Assembly: GCA_034670405.1 (NCBI GenBank)
Contig: JAXDDX010000040.1
Coordinates: forward strand, 834,501-898,500
Length of the DNA stretch: 64,000 nucleotides
Source: Hoplostethus atlanticus
Taxonomy: Eukaryota; Chordata; Actinopteri; Trachichthyiformes; Trachichthyidae
Direction of reading: 5' to 3'
Both the position numbers and the translations under genes were made by a program. The number at the start of each line of letters is the position of its first letter. The stretch's first letter is position 1. Of the stretch, positions 24,872-35,865 are shown piece after piece. Under the pieces are notes generated by a model that was not told where the DNA came from, ran no database searches, and worked only from the letters and a program-made list of their open reading frames with translations.

Positions 24872-26610
24872 CCATCCAGGGATTTTCGGACATGGGTTTT
24901 CTCCCGATTCGTCTACAGCGCCAGTCAGTGGAAATTCACTACACACACGTGCACAAGCACACTCACGCGCGTGCACAAGCACACTCACGCGCACACACAC
25001 ACACACACACGCGCACGCACACGCACACACACACACACACACACACAGTGACGACCGGAGAATCGCCACACTGCTGGCACCGGCATGCGTGACGGATGGC
25101 TCCATCTGAAGTCCTGCATGCCACCAAGAGCCAGAGGGTGTGTGAACAGAGCCTCGTGAGCTTTATCCAACAACGATAGAGGAAGGATGGATGTCAAGCT
25201 CCGGACAAAATAACACACCTGTCGGTCCTTCAAACTAAAACTATCACAAGATGGTAAACGATCTTTGGAGGGGGAAAATTCAGTAGACCTGCTCAATGGC
25301 CCCCAGCAGAGAGTTGTACTGGCCAGCACACTGAAAAAGAACAAGCATGCAAAACCCTCCCTCGAATAAAAAAAACAACATTACTCAATATTTACAAACA
25401 GCAGAAGGGAGTTGTATTTATGACATGACATCAGTCAGGTTTGCCCTGGTCTTTAAATTGTTCAAAAGAACAAAGAAATAGTGACATTATTCACAGTACT
25501 CAATTATAATCCAACATGGCTATTTTGGCAGGCGCACAGCATGGGCTTGATATCAAACAGCAACCGCAGCCAGAGAGCGATTATAACAGCATTTTCCCTT
25601 GAAATTTTCCTTGGCAGGGTGAAAAGCACTTTGAAACAGGATTTAGAACACGTGACACTGAAAACCTCCAGTGAAACTACTACCGATTCTCGTTCGGCGG
25701 GCAGGCAACGTGGCCGACCCGGCAGACTGAAACGTTTCTCCTGTGATATTCTGTTTAACTCGTCTCGCCTGACCTCGCTCCGAAGAGAGGTGAAAGAGGA
25801 AGGCCAAGGACCGGTACAGCTGGTCGGGAGTCAGTGTCTCGCTCAAGGACACTTCTTAGACACTTTATTATTATAGGGGATCAAACGACGGGGGATCGAA
25901 CGACGGACTTTCCAGTGACAGGACAGCATCTCACTAATCACTAGGCTACCCCGGCGAAACGGTGCAACGTTTAATCCAAGAGTTTCAATAAAAATGACAA
26001 TAAGATAATCGGAAAAGTTTGGAAAATCCATTGGTGGATAATGTATTTTGACAGTAACTATATAGAGTGAAGGACATGAAGTTCCTCACCTCTCATGATG
26101 TGGCGAACCACTTTGACAGAGCCTCCTCTCAGGTTGAGAATTTGATGGACCCTCTGCTGCAGCTGAAAAGCAACGGACAGAAAAAGCAAGTCAGGAAAAG
26201 AGCCGGGTCTTGAATAATGGTAACATCAGTATTATACTAAAATCAACTGGGAGGGATGGGAGGCATCAGATAACTCTCAACTGATCAACTGATCCGGGCT
26301 GGACTGCAGATGTACACAGTGAAGCAAAGAAAGTGATCTACTCCCATAACGATGTAGGCTTTCCTCTCCTAGATCTGGTGTCCAGTTTGAAACACCACAA
26401 GCTGTACTGGAATAGGAAACTCCCAGTGTGAGAGAACAACTTGTGTGTGTGTGTGTGTGTGTGCAGTGATCGTGTTGCTCTGAGGAAGCTGTCATGGATG
26501 CTAGCAAACCGCAGCAATAAAGTCTGCCCACAACCGTCTGTCTGCTCCTATTGCTCGTCTGATCAAATGTCTAACAATAATTCATCCAAGAGAATTTTCC
26601 TTTGGCAAGC

Positions 26611-26664
<54 letters not shown>

Positions 26665-26805
26665 CTGTGATATCCCCGAGTTGCTGATCTCCACCATAAT
26701 GTAGCAGATCAACTGCAGGACAAACAGGCCGGCGTCCAGACGTCGGAGGTAGAACTCATCCTCCATGCTGTCGTCTAGGATCTCCCCACGACGAACCATG
26801 TCCTG

Positions 26806-26857
<52 letters not shown>

Positions 26858-29800
26858 TGAACACATGCAAAAAAATTATACTTTCTTAATGGGCTTGCTG
26901 GTGTAAATTAAATAACAATCAAGACACACGCCATGCCTATAAATACACAGGAACACAGGCTTCACAAGTCACTGCTTTTTTGGCGGGGGGGGGGGGGGGG
27001 GGGGGTTACTATTGTTGTCTCCTGATGAAAAAACAAACAGATTCAACAAACTTCTACATGAACACACTCAGACAGACACACAATCAGAGAGTAAGTTTAA
27101 TTTAAGTGTTGTTTTTCAGCCTTTTCACAAATCCATTTTCTCCATTGACCAGACACACAAATCAATTGATTTCACGGCTAAGTAGCAAAAGGGGGCCTTC
27201 GCTGCTGGTGCACACACACACACACACACACACGCACACTCTCACACTCACACACACTCACACACACTCACACACACCTGCGTAGTTATCCATCTTAACA
27301 ACCCTGTCAGTATGCCAATAACACACTGCTGCCAATACGCACACAGCCCACATTAATCATCATTAGAGATTAAGAGGCGGACCTGAGGGGGGTGGTGGTG
27401 GTGGGGGGGGGGGTGTGAGGAGTGTAAAGAACCACAGACATTGTGTGTCAACTGTTCATGTCACACAGTTTAATTTCTGATGACTATATGTGTCTATATG
27501 GTGTTGTTGGGGCCGTACACACCGACATGCTGCTCTTTATTCTAGTCTCTCGTTTGGAGCGATACCAAGATGCGTCGGTTCTCACACTCCCTACTGAATT
27601 TAGATTCAGGTAGATATTGAGGTGCTAACTGAGACAAGACGCTGGATGAAAGAGATCTAGGGTGAGTAGTACCTATCTCCATGATGGAAAAGCATCTATT
27701 ATCGGACAGCTGGCGGCTACACGTCCATTATCACTCATTCCCGTCAGATGTGCTTCTGTCTTGCCGTTGCATTTACCTCTTGTTTTCCTAGCTCCTATAG
27801 GACTTGTATAAATGGGCGATACTTACAGCCCAGATCCCTGTCAAAGAGATAGCGATGCGATTGCTGTACAGGGAAAGGGCCTAAAGATAAAGCATTCAAA
27901 ATAACAGGCATTAAGCATCAGCCACGACCGGCTTGATAATGGAACTAGGGGCTTGTTTTTCTGTGATGTGTCTTAATCCACCACTCAGAAAAATAGACGT
28001 AGGTTGCATAAATGAATGATGGATGCATGGTTTAGGACTACTTCAACACTGTTAATCAGTGGTTCGTTTAAAGTTATACTGACAAAATGGATGGGCTTTT
28101 TGAAAACGCTGAAATCTGGCCAGAGTACCATTAGTGAAATTAGAAAGCTCCACCACCTCCACCACCATCACCACCACAGAGTATTGGTTATGGCTCATCA
28201 CTGGTAGGTTTATGTACTCTACCAGCCACTGGTTAGCAGGTAACTAACCAGATGATGGTTAGTTGGTAGTGCTTTCCCTTTATGATATGATATTTGGTCA
28301 AACAGTGAAAGTGGCTGTCCCTTCTGTGATAATTCCAAATCAGATTATGGGCCAACGCTGGATTAAAACATTCCTATCTTTTACTTAGCGATAAAGGCAT
28401 TCTAGCAAGAAAAAGGGGCATCTTTTCAAACAGTTCCTAATGAAAACAAATAGCTTTTTGTGTGGCGTTAAAAGGGTACCAGCACATGACATTTACACAC
28501 CAATGATTTAATCTGAGGGAAAATTAAAACTTTCCAAAAGGGCCTCAAAGATCAATTACACTGTAAAACCCAATTATAGCGGTGAAGTTCACCTCGTAAA
28601 CATGCCTCGATCAAAAGGGCAGCTCCTGAGTACAAGAGCATTCTGGGAAAACAATTCCAGTTTAGGTCGCAGAGCTAGAGACGCAAAAAACAACACATCC
28701 ATTTTCGTGACAGCGCTTTCTGAAAGCGGAACATCTTCCTGCTTTCATCAAGGGAGAAGAGAAGACACAATGCGGACTCAGAACAAAGACCTGCAGTCCA
28801 ACGTCAACCGCAGCTTCTTAAAAGATGGAAAACAATGCAGATAATTAAAAGAAGAACCTTTTATAACATGAATGTAGGCCATTTGTCTCTTCTGTGTCCT
28901 CTGGGTGAAACACTGGCCCGAGATAGTAGATAGTTATTGCACAGCACAATAGTCCCACAGCTTGGCCTTGCCGCTGTCAAATAGCAGCAGTTAAAGATGC
29001 AAAAGAATATGATGAAATAAAGCTATCTGAATGTAAACCAAGCTTCCTCTCCCTCAAGGGAAAACAAATGGCAGCAATGCTTCTTGTTGGGGGGGGGGGG
29101 GGTACAGTAGCTTGTGGCAAAGTAAAGTAAGCAGAGATGCACGGCCAAGACGTGGGACGCAACCTTCGCATTTTCATTCCTTGTGTCCCGTGGGATCGAA
29201 GTCTATTCCTCCCTGCTGCCTTACCTACTGTAACGCAGAGCTGGAGGCATTTTGTGAAAAAGGCGTTGGACAACTCAATTACATCCACGTGCCACTCCAT
29301 TACAGCCATCAGCCTATCAACTACAGAGGGACGGGGGTTTCTCGCCACCGTACAAAACGTGGTAACTGCAGCCCGGTCCTATGATGTGTGCAAAAACAAG
29401 ATGAGTGGAAAAGTACTGGACTGCAATGTGTGTCGGCAATCAGAAAATTAACTTTGAATGATTCTGAGCGGTAGCAGAGGACGCGAGGCAACACAGGAAA
29501 AATAAAATATTAAATATTAACACCTTCCTTAATATTGATTAACTGATCCTTCAGCACAACCCATGCCTCGTTACCGTCTTGTTCAACCAGTCTGCTCCAC
29601 TTTATCTACACCGCCACTACATGACTGAAGAAGATTTAAAGGTCCCATATTATGGAAAACGGTTTATTCCTGGCGCTTATACATGTTCCACAGGAAATTA
29701 TTTCCCTAAGCAGCTGAGAAAATTTGAAATCTGGAAGTCAACCCTGTTTTTCTGTATTTTCCTTTTTCCAAAAACGGTGCCAAAGATAGGAGAAAAACAG

Positions 29801-32343
29801 GCCGTTTCAGAAAGTAGCCCCTTTGGACGTCATAACGGGCGCTAATCCAGCCCCTCTCAGAGCATGCCCACGCCCAGGTGAACAACCAATCCCATTTACG
29901 GCATTACCAATCCCATTTACGGCATTAAGGCAGCGCCGCAAGCCGTTGCTTATGGTGCATTCCATTGTACTCGGAAATCGATAATTCCGAGTCGGTATTC
30001 CTAACTTCCAATCTAAATGTGTTCCAGTGCATCTGCTCGGGAAAACATAATCGCCCGCAGCAAACTCATGTTTGTATGGCAAGTCTCAGAATGTTACGAG
30101 CATCTAAACTCAACATCAACTACTACAGCGCCATTAGTGAATAGAATCGGCGCATATCACATTCGGACGCCGTTTTTTCCGAATACACTGGAATGCACCA
30201 TTACTTTGCGACCGGGGAAGCTAAAACAACAACATATCTACGGTGATATATCAACTCTCCAGTTATTATTTTGTAGGATGCAGGCAGCAACATAGATCCC
30301 TGCACAGTCTCCCAACACGCGAAAATGCCAGGACAGAGCGGATTAATTTTATTTTTAACGGCAACGGCTACAGTTTTTTCTGTGTGTGATGATCAGTCCT
30401 CAGACTGCTTGAGCAACGGCAGGATTAGCATCTAAATTGAAGCTTAAAGATGGAGCAATTCATAAGGTACGTGACCCATCTGCAAAATTGGAATCTGTAA
30501 GTGTCACCATGTTCTGATTTAATTTACCAAATTAGTCTGGTTAGTATATTCACTGCTGGTTAGCTAACGAGCTAGCGGGGCTAGCCACGGGCTTGTTGGG
30601 CGTGGAAGAAGTAAGAAAACTAAAGCTGGAGTCATTAAAAGTAAAGTAAAGTAAAAGTAAAGTTATTGGTTGGAGTCAGGACTCATCTTAAAGTTATTTG
30701 ATGGGACCAGTGTCTGTTTTATAAGTCTGTCGAACGTGTCAGGCTCGGTAAACTTTAGCCACCATTAGTACAATCGCGTTTGGTTGTTTGCGCTGCGCTG
30801 TTTGGATGCAAATAGGTTGCATCAAATAATATATTGGCTAACTAGCTCAACAAAATTGTCAATCCTAGCTTGTCTGCAAGTTGTATTCAATAAGTTTATG
30901 GACATGAGCCATAAACAGACCGGCTACAGCAGAGTGTGTCGCTCACACACCCACATACACAAACACAAGGCACGAAAGTACAATATTACACAGAATTGTT
31001 ATCATTGAGAAACTAAGTGGAACCGCTCAGCTGCCTCTTCCCATTCTGGGTCAGACTCCGGCTCAAACATGTCCGGTCTCAGTGTTGGTTCTGGAGCGGA
31101 CTGCCATGGTTATGGTAGATTTCTGCATCAAGCTTATTTGTTTACCTTGAGCAGCATGGGCGCTCTGCTCTCCGCCTCCGCCAGGCGATTGCGTGGAGGT
31201 TGTATGTAATGAGCAGTGCTCATTACATACAACCTCCACGCCCTCAAAACAGCCTGTTCTTTACAATGGAGAAAATGAGAGACTGAAACACAAACCACAG
31301 AAGCTGGTTTTAGGATTTTTTTTGATATAGACTTCACAAACGTCTTGTAAAGACCCCCAGGAACAGTTTAAATGAGTACAATACCCCCCCCTTTAATTGG
31401 TGACATCAATAGGAGATACCAGCTTTCACTTGGATTCACCTGATCATCCTATTTCATGAACAAGCAGATGTTCCTGCAGGGAAGTCATAGCAACAATAAC
31501 AATGGAGGAAAGCAGTAGGAAGAGAAGTACTGTGAAGCTACATGTGCTGCAAACAAGACCGTTCAAAGACACGGTGAACCTCAGCATTGCTTTTCCACCT
31601 CGCACCATCTCAAGGAGACGGCTAGGATGCTAGCCAGTCTAGCTATGTTGTCCATGTAGCAAGCTAGCGGTGTTAGATTACCCCGCAGAGCATTGCCGCG
31701 TGAACTCGACCAACAGAGGGGGAGGAGGTCGGGTCTTGCAATACGGTTCGATGCTCCAAGGCAGAAAGTTGCACATTGTAGATTAAGGCAAAAAGTGCTG
31801 CCCTTGAGTTTTGACATTGTACTCAATATCTGGCGTGGCAGCTCAATCCCTATGGCAAGAAGTGAAGTGTAGAAAAAGGAAGAATAATATTTTCAAAGGA
31901 GGACTTGGACAAGTCAATTACAGCACCTCCAGGGGGGCATGAGAGGCCTAACTACAGCGGAAGTGTTCATCACACAACGTGGAGGATCAAGCCCGGCCTT
32001 TGAATCTGGAGGAGGGCCTCGTTCTGGACTGTGACAAGAGCATTAAATATTCATTTTACTGAGCAGCGGAAGTGGACATTTGGGATATTAAAACCTGACC
32101 AAATGTGGACGGCGGGGCACTTTTCATTTCAGTTTTGACACCGTGGCCAATATCTTGTGTGTGGCAGCTCAGTCCCTCTGGCAAACACCGGACAGTCGAA
32201 GAGGAGGAAGAATAACGTGTTGAAAGGAGGGACTGGACAAGTCAATTACTGCCCCCTCAGGGGAGCCTGGCAGCCTGGCTACAGTACAGACACAGTAATA
32301 AGCAGTGATTTTCAGTCTCATTCCCTTTACTGTACCTTGGCCC

Positions 32344-32382
<39 letters not shown>

Positions 32383-33501
32383 GTTTACGAGAGACTATGT
32401 GTGCATGTATGTGCAGCGTAGTGTGCATGTAACTATGTGGCTGTGTGCATATCTGTATGTTTGTGTGTGTGTGTGTACATATTAGAAACCAAGTGTGTGT
32501 GCATGCATGAGTGTGCACGCAGCATGCATGTGTGGAAGTGTGTGAGTGTGTGTGTACATGCTTGATTGACTGTATGTGTCTATAAAGAGTAGTGATCCCT
32601 CTGTGGGTGTTTGCTTTTGTGTATTCGCTTGTGTGTATGTGTCTGTGGATATGAAAAAAGGTGTGTATTTGTGTAAACAAATGTGTTTTTCTGTGTATGA
32701 GAGACTGTTTCTGTGTATGTATACAGGAACAGTCTGTGTGTGTGAGAGAGAGAGAGCGAGAGAGAAAGAGAGGGGGAGAGATTATGGATGCTGGTGGTTG
32801 TTCCTGTGCTTTCTTTTCTGCTGGGATGCTTAGATGCAGAATTAAATTGATTTCTTTGTCAGCACTTTACAAAACCCCGCTGTGGCTGTGTGTGTGTGTG
32901 TGTGTGTGTGGGACGTAATGTTCTTTATGAGGCTTAAGCACACACACACTCCACCAGAGAGAGAGGTGAGATATCCTCATTATAAACAGAGATACAGCAG
33001 TTGATAATGAGGTAAACTTTGAGGGGGGGGGGGGGGGGGGAAATCGCAACTTTCTGAGAGCGGTAGGCGAAATGCTGATTTCAAGTTATGATAATGTCTG
33101 GGAAAAATAGCCTTGTGCTTTGGGTGCACATCAATTAGAGTTTGTTCACAAAGTGGGCAAAACAAAGCAGTAGGGAGGAGGCTTTTACCACCAAGAGCAC
33201 CACGGCATTCAGTATCTAACTGAGCCTTCTGCAATGTTGCTGAACTGAACATGACTATCCGCATCAGCAGTCGAGGTGAAGAAACCCTAGAAGAAATATG
33301 AGAAATATAATGTCCACCCAGTCCCCATACACACCCACTATGAGACATAAGACTTCATAAGGCTGGCATAAGGGGTGTACATGTGTGTTGAGGGAGCCCT
33401 AAAAGGCTTTCCATTCCTGATCCCTTGCCAGCTCCCTTCAATCCCTCAGTACACAGAAAGAAACCCACAGTGCAAACACACAGGTATGGCTAATAGCCTC
33501 A

Positions 33502-33552
<51 letters not shown>

Positions 33553-35621
33553 CGACCTGATTCTCATGAAATGAGTGGAGCTGTTGAGGACGAGAGAGTG
33601 CATGCATGCATTCAATCCAATTGATGGACTTGTCCTTGCCGGCATTTTCCTTCATCCATTTCCACTTCCATTCATTCCTTGGCCCACATACTGAGGAGGC
33701 ATTTCACCTCACCTCATCTTGACGTAAACTTTGTCCTCGCTTCATTTTGTTTCACTAGGCTTTCCAAGCAACAGTAACTGTTGGATGGCAAACCTCAACA
33801 TCTGTCTCCGGATACCATGATATCCATTTTTTGGGGTTCTTTCCTGTAGTCCATTCTGATTACGTTCTCACTGCGAACAAACCGCCATGCTGTTCAGAAG
33901 AGGACCAAAATCCTAGGTGTTTCTAGTCTCTAGGCGTCTCCATGTTATTTGGTGCCACCCAAGTTCGAATGGCGTTGTTCTCCCCAGCCCAAACAAACCA
34001 ACAAAAGGAATAAACGCTCCACAGCTGCTCCAAACATGCTTGGTGTGAATGTGCCCTTAGTCTCTGCAAAAGTCAAAGGGAAAAGGGCTGGAAAAGCTCA
34101 GGTGAGCCGCCGACAGAACATAAAGGCCCAGCAGGACAGACTAACCTGGACCTCATTTGACACACCTCTCTTACATGCCAGATCCAGTTATCTCATCAAT
34201 TAAGCTCGGGGTAACTCTGTTTCACGAACGTGGATTATGATTTGATTAGTCCGCTCTGCTATAAAAACAGGATCATGCTCCCTATATGGACCCGAGGCGA
34301 GGCGAGACTACCGTTTGCAGGATCAAAAGCAATATTTTTCTAACTCTCATACTGTAACCTTTATATTGCTTTCATTTTGTTTCGTGGCGGTAGACTCCCA
34401 AAATCATGGAAAAGCACAATTTTTCAGCTCCACAGAGCAGGAACTCCTCACTGGGGGTTATGAGGCAGAAGAAATAAATCTTGAAGAGCAAATCCAACAC
34501 TGTCAGAGCGGCTAATTGAGGGAGGGAGCCTGGCAGAGAGCTGCAGATAAATTAAATGCATAAGAAGACTTTTGTTCACTGAAGACTGTGGCTAATTGAA
34601 TTCTGCTACATTTGAAAGTGATGGTAAGCCCCTAATTTCAGGACTCTTGTCCTTTTGGTAATGTGACCATATCCAAACATTTAAAATAAGTAACTACCCA
34701 GGCGTCTGGCAGTACTAGGTAAGTGTTAACCTATCAGAATTACCTTAATGTAGCCAACAGGAGGAAGACTGGACAGCCTTTTGAATGCAAGGTAGACGTT
34801 TCTGATAGCAGCTGCGGCTTTGCTGATATTTTCAGCATCGCCAACAGCTTATAAAAATGTGCCTGTCGTGAAGAAGCAGAGCCCAACGACCCGCCTGTCT
34901 CACGGTCAGGGCTGAGCTTCAACGAGTCTACTATTAATTGCCGGAGGTAACCAATTCCCTCCAACTAAATCGGTAGCGCTCATAAAGATTATTGTCCCAG
35001 TGCCCTAAAGGATCTTGTCGATCGCTAAAAACATGTTCCTGTCTAAATGCTCTGCTTACAATCATCGCTCCTTCAGCAACAAGAACCTCTCTCACAGACG
35101 GTGTGTGGTTTCACTGGGTGGCTAACTCGCAGGTTTGGGCACCGGTAACAAGTCTGGCTAAACTGTGAACTCGCTTGTGAAACTGAAAAACCTGCGTTTA
35201 TCCCAAACCGTCAAACTAATCTGGTTAAAGCGAGGACCTGGTTGAGGACTGCAGGAGTAATTACTTGTCAGCGCTAATCAATTCCACAACAACTTAGCAC
35301 GGCTGTCTGCTCCGCCGCAACACCCCCATCTGAAGACGAGGATGAATCAATAGGGGGGATTGAGGGAGGGATGGGTGGCGATAGGGGGAAAGGAGAGAAG
35401 GGAGAACAATGATGGGAGTCAGGAAGGAAAGGCATAAAGTGGGAGAGAGAAAAGGGGAGATGGGATAACGGTGGGGAGGAAAGGAAAGGACAAGGAATGG
35501 AGGGAGGGAAGGAGGGGAGGAGGATCAGTGAGGGACAGAGAGATAAACAGAATGGGAAAGTGAGCAAGGGAGTGGAAGGGAGGAAAAGAGGAAGTGAGTG
35601 TAGGAGGGGAGGGAAGGGATG

Positions 35622-35661
<40 letters not shown>

Positions 35662-35817
35662 CTCACGGAAGACATTTAAGAGAGGAAACTAAATATAGCG
35701 CAGCCAGGTGCAAAACCAATTCCAACTCAACACCATCTTTCTTTTAAAACATCTCCTGTCAGCAACGCTAAACCAGCCCATTTCTGCCATAGGCTGTAGC
35801 CACAGTACAATGAAGGG

Positions 35818-35865
<48 letters not shown>

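Larger units (their letters stand above)
20730..26089 (-). other. ctnnbl1: ctnnbl1 intron (last)
   Basis: The 5.4-kb intron contains (TG)n and (CA)n microsatellites, including a dense cluster at 24513-25048. It also holds a reversed SINE tail near 22095-22180, a palindromic hAT MITE at 23946-24132 and a minus-strand SINE at 25815-25960. No other gene is seen. Confidence 0.8.
29640..31392. mobile_element. TTAA-flanked non-autonomous element, about 1.75 kb (piggyBac-like?)
   Basis: The left edge reads TTAAAGGTCCCATATTATGG (TTAA at 29636-29639). The right edge, reverse complemented, reads TTAAAGGGGGGGGTATTGTA (TTAA at 31393-31396), so both ends have TTAA followed by similar AGG(n)TATT termini. 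TTAA duplication is the hallmark of piggyBac-type insertion. I remember AAAGGTCCCATATTATG as a common teleost repeat start, but cannot confirm its class. The interior has no transposase. It contains a nested MITE at 29953-30200 and a perfect palindrome at 31191-31241. The right terminus match is short, so the borders are tentative. Confidence 0.5.

Noticed and set aside
24412-25105. Open frames of 226 and 200 codons on opposite strands
   Set aside because: They are translations of (CA)n/(TG)n (Thr-His and Val-Cys repeats) with anonymous linkers and no domain.
31191-31241. MicroRNA hairpin
   Set aside because: Perfect arms with essentially no loop, and only 25 bp, do not fit a microRNA precursor.
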